The position numbers and the translations under genes are program-made. Below are positions 1 through 8,949 of a stretch of DNA of 64,000 nucleotides, in pieces (position 1 is the stretch's first letter; each line of letters starts with the position of its first letter). Below the pieces are notes generated by a model. It was not told the origin of the DNA. It searched no databases and saw only the letters and a list, made by a program, of their open reading frames with translations. Source of the stretch: [Clostridium] citroniae WAL-17108. Its GTDB lineage: Bacteria > Bacillota > Clostridia > Lachnospirales > Lachnospiraceae. The DNA lies in assembly GCF_000233455.1 (NCBI RefSeq), contig NZ_JH376420.1:1243489-1307488 (forward strand). The letters run 5' to 3'.

Positions 1-579
1 GGTTCCTAAATTTAAAGAAGTGACCGTCAAAAGATATTTCAGGTATCTTTGCAGGCTCTGACGATTATCGTTGAAATGAATATCTAAAAAAGAAAAACTT
101 TCAATGGCATTGCTTCGGCTATATCTCTCTGACGAAATATTCAGTCTTTCCGTAAACCAGACATTAGCATCCCAATATATTTCCTCCGCTTTCAGAAATA
201 ATACCTTACGGCAGAAAAAGATAATTTTTTTTGGACTCAAACAAGGATTGCCATATTCCTCTTTAAGCATACAAAAGTATTCCTGCTCTTGATCCAACTC
301 CATTTTCATAATATCTCTCATTCCGCTTTTTTCAGTATAACAAAACAGGCACTTGAGCGGAAGCAAGTACCCGTTTCGTCTCTCTGCTTTGTTTTTTATT
401 GATTTTACAATCTCATTCAGAAGTATTTCTATCTGCATCTTGACCTTTTCGTCAAGAGCTTTGCTAAAATCCCAGTATAGGATTTCCTGTTCGGACTCTT
501 TTTCAAAGGTTCTGGCGACAGTATCACTGTAATATTCCGGCAGATAGATTTCCTGATTCAGCGGAAGTTTTCTCTTCAT
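1..579 (-). CDS. Site-specific (tyrosine) integrase, N-terminal part, runs off window
   Basis: An open frame starts at ATG 579 and stays open to base 1, so only about 193 N-terminal residues are visible. It starts MKRKLPLNQEIYLPEYYSD and contains YWDANVWFTERL followed by a block ending in LQRYLKYLLTVTSLNL. I recall these blocks from the N-terminal, core-binding half of large Lachnospiraceae tyrosine recombinases of the Tn554-like type; the catalytic R-H-R-Y domain would lie outside the window, so the family call is inference. The start is 22 bp after the stop of the AlbA_2 gene, so the two may be co-transcribed. A decayed catalytic half of a similar recombinase lies at 44255-44553. Confidence 0.6.
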   Translation of the reverse strand, partial: MKRKLPLNQEIYLPEYYSDTVARTFEKESEQEILYWDFSKALDEKVKMQIEILLNEIVKSIKNKAERRNGYLLPLKCLFCYTEKSGMRDIMKMELDQEQEYFCMLKEEYGNPCLSPKKIIFFCRKVLFLKAEEIYWDANVWFTERLNISSERYSRSNAIESFSFLDIHFNDNRQSLQRYLKYLLTVTSLNLGT

Positions 580-601
580 ATCTTTTTCTCTGAGTAAAAT
601 G

Positions 602-1936
602 CTATTTAACAACCCATTGTCCTGATCTACGTCCACCAAGACGCTCAATCATTCCATCTTCCTGCATCGTTTTCATAAGACGTTTTATTTTACGTTCGGA
701 GCAATCAAGTGTGCGGGCAATCTGTAGCTGCGTTATATACGGATTTTTATTTATCACAAATATTATTTTTTCTTCCAAAGTGCCATTTAAAGTGCCATCC
801 AAAGTGCCATTTTGTCCTTTTGGCACTTTAACGCCCATGTAAGGTGTAAATTTTACCATAATATCTTCTAAATGAAGTGTATATTCCGGCATTGGAACAC
901 CATGTTTTTTACACGTCTCGCAGATTTTTTCGATTCCTCGTCCCCACGTTTCCACATATCCTGCCCGGAAAAACCCATTAGCTATATTGGGGTTATAGGG
1001 CTGTGAACGATGTCTTTCCATCAAAGTTTCTACTGTCCATCCTACCGGAAAAACACAATCGTTACTGATGTATACCGCATCCTCATGTATCCTAATCTGT
1101 ATTGGAACTAAGGCCGCATAATTAGAATGGATAATTGCATTATATACCGCTTCCCTAACTGCCGCTTTCGGAAGAGGATAGGTCTCAATTCTGGTGACAT
1201 TGTCATAAGATATGATGGCTTTCATATATTTCAGATAAATCAATTCTATGACCCTGTCCGCCTGTATAAACAAGGAGCCGTGAATCTCATCCTGATAGCG
1301 CAGATCAGATCCTTTACCAAAATATCCAATTTTAATATATGCACCCGTTACCCATTTTTCCGGATTACGATGAAATAAAAGAATCGCTGCTCGTTTTAGC
1401 TTCCCCTGCTCAAGAAGGCCGAGGCTGTCCAGAAGCTGTTCGTTGCTCATGTTCAAATCATTTTCCATCATACGACCGCTGCGCAGAGCTTCCCGCCGGA
1501 AAATATCAAAGCTCTCTTTATCCAGATCTTCAACTGTAACACCATCCACCGGAACTGCGTCCCATTTATATCCCGTTTTAGACAGTAAAAATTCCGTCAA
1601 GGCGGCTCCCTTGAGTAGTTGCTTTGTACTGCCGCTGCGATAATGATATTCTCCCTTATAATTAACCGGATAGCTACTTGGATTCACATATATTTCGATG
1701 TAATCTTTTCCATCCTGGGTCAGCAGATTGACATCTACGATAATGCCAAGGATATCTCGCACTTTATTTGGAATATCTTCCAACAGCTTTTTGCTGTCTG
1801 GCACACCAATGACGTTACCGTTGTCATCGGTTCCAATATATATCTTGCCGCCCTGAGCATTTGCAAAACCGCAGATCCATTTCAAATACTCATCACGCCA
1901 GGATTCTTTCCATTCTGTGTTTTGATTTTCTGCCAT
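602..1936 (-). CDS. AlbA_2 (Schlafen-type) / RecG-like ATP-binding regulator
   Basis: 444 residues with a GGAGGAAAGTGA ribosome site before ATG. The N-terminus (EWKESWRDEYLKWICGFANAQGG then IYIGTDDNGNVIG) is the AlbA_2/Schlafen DNA-binding fold of the COG2865 family. The middle has the family's ATP-binding-like block (VREAVYNAIIHSNY, and the RGIEKICETCKKHG segment). The last 55 residues form a winged helix (QLQIARTLDCSERKIKRLMK). A linker near residue 378 carries three GTL repeats, mirrored in DNA as a tandem AAAGTGCCAT repeat at 778-817. These proteins are common beside defence genes and integrases; this one sits directly downstream of the ABC-3C operon. A regulatory role is inferred from the family. 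Confidence 0.85.
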   Translation of the reverse strand: MAENQNTEWKESWRDEYLKWICGFANAQGGKIYIGTDDNGNVIGVPDSKKLLEDIPNKVRDILGIIVDVNLLTQDGKDYIEIYVNPSSYPVNYKGEYHYRSGSTKQLLKGAALTEFLLSKTGYKWDAVPVDGVTVEDLDKESFDIFRREALRSGRMMENDLNMSNEQLLDSLGLLEQGKLKRAAILLFHRNPEKWVTGAYIKIGYFGKGSDLRYQDEIHGSLFIQADRVIELIYLKYMKAIISYDNVTRIETYPLPKAAVREAVYNAIIHSNYAALVPIQIRIHEDAVYISNDCVFPVGWTVETLMERHRSQPYNPNIANGFFRAGYVETWGRGIEKICETCKKHGVPMPEYTLHLEDIMVKFTPYMGVKVPKGQNGTLDGTLNGTLEEKIIFVINKNPYITQLQIARTLDCSERKIKRLMKTMQEDGMIERLGGRRSGQWVVK

Positions 1937-2050
1937 TCACTTTCCTCCAAATTGACCTAACGTAAAGTATATCTTGTTTCTGTCTAAAATGTCCTCAACA
2001 GAAATATTACAAATTTTAATACTATGGTATGAAGAACCGCCAAATCACCA

Positions 2051-4339
2051 TCAATCTTCTGTCACTGTTTTCATATAGAGTTCTCGCATATTCTGCTCTA
2101 AAACCCTCATTCCTGCACGTTTAAATTTATACCGAAGCAATGCTGCTTTCGCCTCTTCATGCGTAGACAATACAATTTGCCCTATTCCCTGCTGTGTCAA
2201 CAAATCCGCAAGTGAAATCGCACTAATGTCATCAATTGTCTGAAGTGGATCATCTATCAGTAAAATATCGAGCCCTTTTGTATCACCATACACATTTTTT
2301 ATTGAAAGCAAAAATGCAATTGAAAGACCATTCAATTGTCCTGTGCTCAAAATATTATAAACATCACTTCCACTCTTAGAAACCGCCTCAAATACTAACT
2401 GATTAGTTTTAATGATTGCTCTAATTCCCAAACCCAATGGATAATTTTGTATAATTCTTCCGCTATATACCATTAATGGAATTTTAATTGCATTTAGAAG
2501 CTGTGTTTGATATTCTTTATTCGCATCTTCATATTTACTAATCAATGTTTTTACTGCATCTGTCATGGAATCTGTTTTCTTTTTGTATTCCTCATAATTA
2601 TCTTTTAGTTTTTTTAGTCGTGTTTCTTCGGTAGAAAGCCGTATAGAAAGATTATCATTAAATAACTTTGCAACATATTGTTCTTTGCTTTGCAACTCTT
2701 TCACCGTGTGATAAGGTTTTTCATTATGATAATAGGTATTATGAATCGATTTATACAATTCAATTTGCTTTTCTTGAAAAATAATTTTATTTGGTACTTC
2801 CTTTTCTTGAAGTTCTTTCAACAAGTTTTCATATTGTTGAGAAAATTCTTCAATATCAAACTTTTTAATCTCCTGAGATTTAAACTCTGGTATTTTTACT
2901 TTATTCAACAACTGTTGTAATTTCTCCACTGATAGATTTTTACATCCTGATAAAGTATCATCCATTTTTATTAGTACTCTATTTTCCTCAAGAAATGCTT
3001 TCAATACAGGGATAATTTCTTTTTGAAATAAGTTTGTTATTTGTGTTTCAAGATCTTCTATTATTTTTATGCCATCTGTATGAATATTTTTTATAAATTG
3101 TTCCGTTTCTGTAATAGCTGCATCTATATCCGCAAACTCTGTTCCACACAATGGACATTTGCTTTTATTAAACTTTCCGGACTCCGCAGCATTATAAAAT
3201 TCCTTAATTAGTCCCCTTCTTGCTTTTGTCATCTGTGCCAGAACTTTATCTGCATCATCCAATTGACTTTGTTCTTTTTTCTGGTTCAATAATGATGTTT
3301 TTATTTGTGTTACAATTTCTGGCTTTATTTTAATTTTATTGAACAATGTTTCATCTACTGACCAAACATTGTTGGTATAATCCATCAATAATTCTTTACT
3401 CTTATTTAACGCTTTTATGAGACTTTCTTTTTTTTTAAGTAATTCAATCTCCTGTTGATAAAACAATGCCATATATAATTGTTTCGGTGATTCTTTCAAT
3501 TCCCTTATAATAGCATTATTTTTATATCGAATGTATTCATCATAGTTTTCTATAAATCCTTCAATTTGTTTAAGCTGCTGAACAACCGTTTCATATGCAA
3601 TTCCTTGTTCCAATTTTATAACATCAAATTTGTATTCAGCTTCGTCAAATAATCGTATATTTTCTCCTGGCAGTTCCGCATTCAAGACAATATGCTCTGC
3701 CTGACGTTTTATCTCATTTACTTTTTTACCTATTTCATCTATTTGTTTTTCTTTATCCCCAATTTCTTTTTCTACTCTTCCCATAATACTTTCCTGAACA
3801 GATTTCAGCACCTGGATTTTATCTGTTATCTCTGTGTCATCTAAAAGAGAGGATACAGAATCTTTTCTATTTTTATACTTGTTCTGTAAAAAATCCAAAG
3901 ACTCACTTTGAGAAATATATGTACCTATATCAAACATATTTGAACTCAAATGAAGTTTATCGTATAATTCTTCCTGGCTAATTTCTTGGTTGTTAAGTGT
4001 GATAATACTCTGAAACTCATTTTTACATAAAAGTTTTCTTTCTACGTATATTTCATCTGAAACATCAGATGATAAAATTGCTGATATAACTATATCCTTA
4101 TTTATATCATTTGCCAGAGTTCCTAAGGTTTCTGTCTTCCTATTTTGTAAACTAGGGTTAAAATGCTTTATTTTCCCGGTCACCAAAACTTCAATAGCAT
4201 CAAATAATGTAGTTTTACCATATCCATTTTGACCATCTAAAATTACAATATTACTACTCATAAAATCGAATTTTAAGGGTTTATTACTTGTAATATACTT
4301 AAAATTTCTAATACATAGATTCTTAAATGTATATCCCAT
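2051..4339 (-). CDS. ABC-3C system ATPase, Rad50/SMC-like
   Basis: 762 residues. The Walker A is DGQNGYGKTTLFDAIE near residue 35, the ABC signature is LSTGQLNGLS, the Walker B is ILLIDDPLQTIDD, and the H-loop is STHEEA near the C-terminus. Between them are long coiled coils with a CPLC zinc-hook motif (SKCPLCGTEF) near residue 397, as in Rad50. The fold is therefore a coiled-coil ABC ATPase that can dimerise through zinc. It is the last gene of a three-gene operon: GGAGG overlaps the middle gene's stop and the ATG lies 4 bp after it. In ABC-three-component systems the ATPase is thought to sense or hold DNA and license the effector; that role is inferred from the family. Confidence 0.85.
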   Translation of the reverse strand: MGYTFKNLCIRNFKYITSNKPLKFDFMSSNIVILDGQNGYGKTTLFDAIEVLVTGKIKHFNPSLQNRKTETLGTLANDINKDIVISAILSSDVSDEIYVERKLLCKNEFQSIITLNNQEISQEELYDKLHLSSNMFDIGTYISQSESLDFLQNKYKNRKDSVSSLLDDTEITDKIQVLKSVQESIMGRVEKEIGDKEKQIDEIGKKVNEIKRQAEHIVLNAELPGENIRLFDEAEYKFDVIKLEQGIAYETVVQQLKQIEGFIENYDEYIRYKNNAIIRELKESPKQLYMALFYQQEIELLKKKESLIKALNKSKELLMDYTNNVWSVDETLFNKIKIKPEIVTQIKTSLLNQKKEQSQLDDADKVLAQMTKARRGLIKEFYNAAESGKFNKSKCPLCGTEFADIDAAITETEQFIKNIHTDGIKIIEDLETQITNLFQKEIIPVLKAFLEENRVLIKMDDTLSGCKNLSVEKLQQLLNKVKIPEFKSQEIKKFDIEEFSQQYENLLKELQEKEVPNKIIFQEKQIELYKSIHNTYYHNEKPYHTVKELQSKEQYVAKLFNDNLSIRLSTEETRLKKLKDNYEEYKKKTDSMTDAVKTLISKYEDANKEYQTQLLNAIKIPLMVYSGRIIQNYPLGLGIRAIIKTNQLVFEAVSKSGSDVYNILSTGQLNGLSIAFLLSIKNVYGDTKGLDILLIDDPLQTIDDISAISLADLLTQQGIGQIVLSTHEEAKAALLRYKFKRAGMRVLEQNMRELYMKTVTED

Positions 4340-4343
4340 CCAA

Positions 4344-5063
4344 TTACTCCTCCAATATTTTTTGATATATTATATCAGACAATACTTCTACATCAAAAGA
4401 TTCTTCTTCTATTGATTTTATAAACATATCATTTATCATTTCAACATTCTTTTTTTGTTTCCGTATTCCATCTATTTTTTGTCTTACCATTTCACCAAAA
4501 TCATTCATAACTGCCTTTGGAAAGATTGGATTAAAAAATGGAACTTTGCTTAATAAACGAGTTAAAAATTGTACCTGCTCCGATTCATCATTCAAGAACT
4601 GTACCTCTTCTAATACTGTATCAAGCATTGGTTTCCCATTGATTTTCAATGACTCGCACCATTTTTCGAAACACTGCTGTTCTTTTTCCGTATAATAGAA
4701 CACATATTTTTTATAAAAAAATTCATTTTCTTCAATTTTTATGATATATGGATACAATGTTTCCTCTATATGCTCCACCTTCCAGAACAATATCATATAA
4801 GAATCGCTTGGTTTCGGCTTTTCTATAACTGCATATGCATCGCTATTCAGTGCCGCATCTTCAATCTCTGCCAAATTATCCCGATTCTCATCATCTATTT
4901 CAAGTTCTGAAAAATAGTAATACTTACTTTCTTCTCCTGATACATCCACAAATAGTTGCACTTTATCATTATATAAGTCAATCTTTGTATCTTTATCTTT
5001 TTGCATTGGAATAACATTTCCTCCATTTAATAAACGGATTATATCCAATATAGTACTAATCAT
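4344..5063 (-). CDS. ABC-3C system middle component
   Basis: 239 residues from ATG 5063, chosen because GGAGGT lies 4 nt upstream; a longer frame opens at 5084 but has no ribosome site. The start overlaps the effector stop (ATGATTAG), and GGAGG at its own end serves the ATPase, so the three genes are translationally coupled. The protein is acidic with no membrane segment and begins MISTILDIIRLLNGGN. I assign it as a middle component by size, position and resemblance to the short linker proteins of ABC-three-component systems. It has no enzymatic motif that I can see and likely couples effector and ATPase. Confidence 0.75.
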   Translation of the reverse strand: MISTILDIIRLLNGGNVIPMQKDKDTKIDLYNDKVQLFVDVSGEESKYYYFSELEIDDENRDNLAEIEDAALNSDAYAVIEKPKPSDSYMILFWKVEHIEETLYPYIIKIEENEFFYKKYVFYYTEKEQQCFEKWCESLKINGKPMLDTVLEEVQFLNDESEQVQFLTRLLSKVPFFNPIFPKAVMNDFGEMVRQKIDGIRKQKKNVEMINDMFIKSIEEESFDVEVLSDIIYQKILEE

Positions 5064-6333
5064 GATTACCTCCATTTTGTTCAAATTTTTCTTTCAATTC
5101 CTGAACCGAAATTAATTCTATATCTCTATAATATCCACCCACTTTATCTGGAGAACTATTTTTCCAGCCGGATGTAATTTGTGCTTGGGATAAAGTTCCC
5201 GAATAACTTCCCGGAATAATCGTAATACTATTTCCTGCCAATATATCAATAATATCTGTATTATTAACAATATTTTGAAAAATACTTTGTAGCGCTTGTT
5301 CTTTCCTAGCACCACGTGTAAGATCTAAAAACGTAGGTATGACCTGTCTGTTTGGTGCTTGTGAATACTTCGATTGTAAATATAACCCACAATTATCCCC
5401 TGTAACTTTTTCTGGGGTATTACTTTGATACAACAATTCGTAAATTTCACTTTGAATTTTATCGACTGAAAGATTTTCTACCAAGGTCAATTCGTTCTCC
5501 CACCCATCTACTTTACTCGGATTAAGTAATTTGCAAAACTGACCATAATCAACAATTCCAGCTATTTTTTCATACCCACATTTGGCAGCACATATTCTAT
5601 CACAATTTTCTAAAGAAGTTGCACATTCATCTTGGCATAAATTATTCAAGGCCTTTTCAATATTTTGCATAACATATTCGTAAATTTTTTCTTTCAAATA
5701 ATACTCTTTTCGCACATCTTCTTTATCGACGGCAGACTCCATAATTCCTATAATATCCGAAAAATCTATTACATATTTTCTTTTTTTTAAAACCTGTTTA
5801 TGCATTTTTGCGATACTATCGTCTAAAAACAAACATAACTCCGCATATACAACTTCTGCCACCTTGTCAGAGTATCCTCTACTTCTCAAATATAATAAGA
5901 TTTCTGTATTTATTTCATTCTTGACATCACATACACTCACCACTTTTGATGATCTTTTATATAATTCAATACTTGCACTGTATGTATTAGATGCATCATT
6001 CCAATCTTTTATTTCCTTTGCAACTGTAAGATAGCATTTTGCTGTCGGATTACTGAATTCAGACCTATGTTTCAATAATTTGTCCATCGCTTCACTATAA
6101 CTATTCCATTTATTTTTAGACAAATAAGCCTTAACCTGATGAAATGATTTATATTCCGCATCACAAATAATACAAAAATCCTCTGTTTTTTCTAGTTCAA
6201 CGGAGTAGGAATCTATACCTTTGCCTTTATCTTTGTCTATTTGATTTATTAACTCTAGGACATACAATAACATCATTTTCCCTTGATAATTGAACCCACT
6301 CCATGTTGGTATTGCGTCATTACCTCTACCCAC
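5056..6333 (-). CDS. ABC-3C system effector with REase-like N-terminal domain
   Basis: 425 residues from GTG 6333, chosen because AAGGAG lies 7 nt upstream; a frame opening at TTG 6375 has no ribosome site and would include the promoter -10. The N-terminus has WSGFNYQGK, then VELEKTEDFCI and, about 10 residues on, FHQVKAY. The spaced acid...D...QVK pattern is that of restriction-endonuclease-like folds such as DUF4297/Cap4. The C-terminal two thirds would be the ABC-3C-specific region. A cysteine-rich stretch (CQDECATSLENCDRICAAKCG) suggests a metal site. Nuclease activity is inferred from the motif alone. It is first in the operon. Confidence 0.75.
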   Translation of the reverse strand: MGRGNDAIPTWSGFNYQGKMMLLYVLELINQIDKDKGKGIDSYSVELEKTEDFCIICDAEYKSFHQVKAYLSKNKWNSYSEAMDKLLKHRSEFSNPTAKCYLTVAKEIKDWNDASNTYSASIELYKRSSKVVSVCDVKNEINTEILLYLRSRGYSDKVAEVVYAELCLFLDDSIAKMHKQVLKKRKYVIDFSDIIGIMESAVDKEDVRKEYYLKEKIYEYVMQNIEKALNNLCQDECATSLENCDRICAAKCGYEKIAGIVDYGQFCKLLNPSKVDGWENELTLVENLSVDKIQSEIYELLYQSNTPEKVTGDNCGLYLQSKYSQAPNRQVIPTFLDLTRGARKEQALQSIFQNIVNNTDIIDILAGNSITIIPGSYSGTLSQAQITSGWKNSSPDKVGGYYRDIELISVQELKEKFEQNGGNHD

Positions 6334-6363
6334 AACATTACTCCTTATAATTTTTATACTCTC

Positions 6364-6391
6364 ATTATACGACAAATAAATAATAAGTCGA
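6364..6391 (-). promoter_or_regulatory. Candidate sigma-A promoter of the ABC-3C operon
   Basis: On the minus strand TCGACT (6391-6386) is followed after 16 bp by a perfect TATAAT (6369-6364). Transcription would start near 6357, about 25 nt before GTG 6333. The -10 falls inside the longer frame that opens at 6375, which argues against that longer start. Confidence 0.55.
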
Positions 6392-6719
6392 GGTAATCAT
6401 GAAAAAATAAAGATGATTTATTGAGTGACGAGACTGTGTGTGGAAAGTTTTTATATCTTTTAAATGCGGTATCTTATTGTTATCCCTATGCAGGAATTTG
6501 CCCGAATATATATTTAATACACTCTCATTATCTTAAGTATTTAAAATCGAAATATTCAATATATCAAAAAAGAGAGGCTCGTCTTTCGCAAATCACGAAG
6601 AAACTAACCACTCTCATCTATCAGCCTTTCATTCCTCTGGTCCTTATTTCTGGCAACTCAAACACCATCTGACACTGAGAAAATCTATCTGTACTTTCAA
6701 AAACTTTAAGTTCCAGATC
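6392..6719. other. Intergenic, no gene seen
   Basis: About 330 bp between the ABC-3C promoter and the flavodoxin pseudogene. An 83-codon plus-strand frame (TTG start, no ribosome site) has no recognisable content. This is the boundary between the AT-rich defence block and the oxidoreductase cluster. Confidence 0.5.
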
Positions 6720-7421
6720 TCACGAACCTAAACCATCTACCCATGCCTGTATTTCCTCCTCAGAAACCGTGGAGTTAAAGCGCATCCCCTCCAGCCAGTC
6801 TCCTGTTTCAGCCATCTCTGCCAGCAGCACCCCGCTTCTTCCCAGGCTGGAGGAGGCAGAAGTGCAGAACGGAATAACCGTTTTTCCGGTAAAATCATTG
6901 GAAGTAATGAAGCTGTTCACCGGCCATGCGGCTTGCCCCCACCATATTGGATAGCCAATATAGACTTTGGAAATAGAATCCCAATCATCAACCGTGGTTG
7001 AAACCAGTTCTACATTCCGTTGATCTTCATTTTTATACTCCATGGATACACGGCTGTTGTCATCTGAATAATTTAAATCTTCACTGGTATATGGATCAAG
7101 CGGTACCAACTCGAATAACTCTCCACCCGTTGCATTCGCAATCATGCCGGCGGCCTCTTTCGTATTTCTGGTTGCCGATTAGTAGACCACCAATGCCTTT
7201 CCTTCTGCTTCTGCTTCTGTTTCGCTCTCGCTGCTTGTGGTTTCCAGATCGCCCTCTGACTCTGTGCTTTCCATCTCTGTAGATGAACTTTTGGTGACTT
7301 GTTCCTGCTCCGTCTGAGAATCTGTTTCTGACGAACTATCTGAGGAAGCTGTACTGCATCCTGCCAAAAGACCAACTGCCATCATCCCTGTCAGCACCAT
7401 TGCTATTACTCTTTTTTTCAT
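6720..7421 (-). pseudogene. Flavodoxin lipoprotein, interrupted by an in-frame TAA
   Basis: A good ribosome site (AAGGAGG) precedes ATG 7421. The N-terminus is a lipoprotein signal (GLLAGC) and an acidic Ser/Thr/Glu linker. The flavodoxin domain starts at KALVVY, where the frame hits TAA (7181-7179) and then continues in the same frame as SATRNTKEAAGMIANA through YIGYPIWWG and TVIPFCTSASSSLGRSG. An intact relative would read YxSATGNTK, so the stop lies in the FMN-phosphate loop and the loop's Gly is also changed to Arg. One substitution would restore the frame. The product would have been a membrane-anchored extracytoplasmic flavodoxin. Confidence 0.85.
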
Positions 7422-7448
7422 CCGTTATCCTCCTTCCTTGTCATTATA

Positions 7449-8159
7449 TTATCTATGTAAACAACATACACATAAAGCACAGATGTCTGTGTATACAGTT
7501 CTATCACTCTTAAAAATGCCACTTAATACACACGATACACAATTAAAACCATACTCCAGTTTAGGGTAGCCCACATAAACCACATCGTACAAGCTCATAT
7601 CTTCCACATGGGCATCCAGCGCCGGTCTTGCATCAGAATTTAATTCCGCCCTTGCTTCATTGGTGGACTCACGGTAATTCTGGGAATAGCTGCGCTCAGT
7701 CTGAATGGAAAATATATCTCCTCCGGTCAGATCCTGAATTACCTCTGCCATAGCGCGCATATTCCCGACCACTTCTCCGTCACGGATGTTAATGCTTGCG
7801 GAGGAAACCGCATCCACGGAAGGTGTGCCGCCAATATTCTCTGCCCGGGAGAAATAAGCGACCAGAACGGAACTGTGTGACGCTTCTCCTGTCTGCTCTG
7901 CTCCCTGACTTACAGTAACAGCCGGCTGCTGATTCGGAGCTATCTCTGCCAAAACAGGTTCCTCCTGCCTCTGTACTCCCGGCTCCGCTGCTCCAGTTGA
8001 CATATCCGGATTTTCTGTTTCTGAATCCGCTGTTAAAGCGGCTGTTCCTGCTTCTATTTCCGCAGCTGCCTCTGCGGTTTCCGTTCCGGTTCCTCCGCTG
8101 CACGCAGTAACAGATAGCTGCGCCGCGAAAATCATTGCTAACAGTAATGTTTTTTTCAT
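7449..8159 (-). CDS. Flavodoxin-like lipoprotein, C-terminally truncated
   Basis: 236 residues. The signal peptide ends in a lipobox (SVTAC), then an acidic/Ala-rich linker and a flavodoxin start (SSVLVAYFSRAENIGG) follow. After DVVYVGYPK, where relatives read GYPIWWG, the sequence diverges into a Cys-rich tail (FNCVSCVLSG, ICALCVCCLHR) with no flavodoxin character. The gene was probably cut by a deletion that fused the first two thirds to unrelated DNA. It lies 27 bp upstream of the interrupted flavodoxin lipoprotein, so the two may once have been tandem paralogues. It is probably nonfunctional although open. Confidence 0.7.
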   Translation of the reverse strand: MKKTLLLAMIFAAQLSVTACSGGTGTETAEAAAEIEAGTAALTADSETENPDMSTGAAEPGVQRQEEPVLAEIAPNQQPAVTVSQGAEQTGEASHSSVLVAYFSRAENIGGTPSVDAVSSASINIRDGEVVGNMRAMAEVIQDLTGGDIFSIQTERSYSQNYRESTNEARAELNSDARPALDAHVEDMSLYDVVYVGYPKLEYGFNCVSCVLSGIFKSDRTVYTDICALCVCCLHR

Positions 8160-8221
8160 GAAATCTCTCTCCTTATGCCAGATTTGTTTTTACCGTTTAA
8201 AATTCTGTATATTTTCACCTC

Positions 8222-8770
8222 CTATAACCCGCTTATTGCAATCTGCATTTCAACGGTATCACCTAGATCCGCCAAAACAGATAAATCCGAAGTGATTTTT
8301 CCCATTCGTATCAGCCCGCCCTGACTGGATTGTTCCTCACCTGCAAAGAATACGGCCAAAGAGGGTCCTGCGGGATAGTAAGTTACATCCCCATTTTCAA
8401 AATCAGGAATTGCCTCCCCTTCTTCGCTCATTGACTCGATCCTGCCATAATATTCACGGCCTCCGTATTGATTCATTGTCAGGGTTCGGGGCAGGGTGGC
8501 AAGAAAATCCCGGGTCGTGTTGCTGTCCTCCAGCAAAGCCGTAATGACCTGTTCCCCGGCAGTAATTGTTATTTCCGTAGGCTGGGGCTCCGGCGTGATA
8601 GCTGAATTCCTTTCCCCTGCCGGCAATGCTTCTTCCTCATTCAATTCTTCCTGTGTGCCTTCAAATTCCAATGCTGCGGTTTCCGCTGCCGCCTGTTGGG
8701 AACAGCCGCTGACCGCCAGTACAAGTACCATTGCCGCCGCAAAGACACCCGCTGTTTTTTTTCTGAACAT
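8222..8770 (-). CDS. Cyclophilin-like-fold lipoprotein
   Basis: 182 residues; GGAGGAATCC precedes ATG 8770. The signal peptide ends with a lipobox (LAVSGC), followed by an acidic linker and a domain with ITITAGEQVITALLEDSNTT, TLTMNQYGGREYYG and GDVTYYPAGPSLAVFF. This is the small cyclophilin-like beta-barrel family often clustered with clostridial flavodoxins and SDR proteins. Before the MITE inserted, this gene's ribosome site directly abutted the SDR stop, so it belonged to the same operon. Substrate unknown. Confidence 0.75.
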   Translation of the reverse strand: MFRKKTAGVFAAAMVLVLAVSGCSQQAAAETAALEFEGTQEELNEEEALPAGERNSAITPEPQPTEITITAGEQVITALLEDSNTTRDFLATLPRTLTMNQYGGREYYGRIESMSEEGEAIPDFENGDVTYYPAGPSLAVFFAGEEQSSQGGLIRMGKITSDLSVLADLGDTVEMQIAISGL

Positions 8771-8796
8771 GGATTCCTCCTATTCCTGAATATCAG

Positions 8797-8949
8797 GTAA
8801 CAGTTCAGGACGGCGGGAAAATAGGTGCAAAAGCGGGCGTTAAGCTTGCTTATAAGACCGTTTTTGCACCTATTTTCCCATCGGATGGACATCCGATGCT
8901 TCTTGACCGGCTTTTCCGGTCAAGAAGATGGACCGTCCTGAACAGTTAC
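8797..8949. mobile_element. MITE, 153 bp, with 17-bp terminal inverted repeats and 8-bp target duplication
   Basis: The ends are GTAACAGTTCAGGACGG (8797-8813) and its inverted partner CCGTCCTGAACAGTTAC (8933-8949), with one mismatch. Immediately outside both ends is AATATCAG (8789-8796 and 8950-8957), an 8-bp target-site duplication. Inside are two palindromes: GGGAAAATAGGTGCAAAA pairing with its complement (about 8815-8880), and a short hairpin around CTTGACCGGCTTTTCCGGTC. It has no coding capacity, so it must have been moved by a transposase in trans. Removing it and one target copy joins the SDR end to the next gene's ribosome site. Confidence 0.85.

Noticed and set aside
6421-6672. 83-codon plus-strand frame
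   Set aside because: TTG start, no ribosome site, no recognisable content, alone on its strand in a minus-strand area.
7179-7181. Stop-codon recoding in the flavodoxin
   Set aside because: The codon is TAA, not TGA, and no SECIS-like hairpin was seen; a mutated Gly nearby points to decay.
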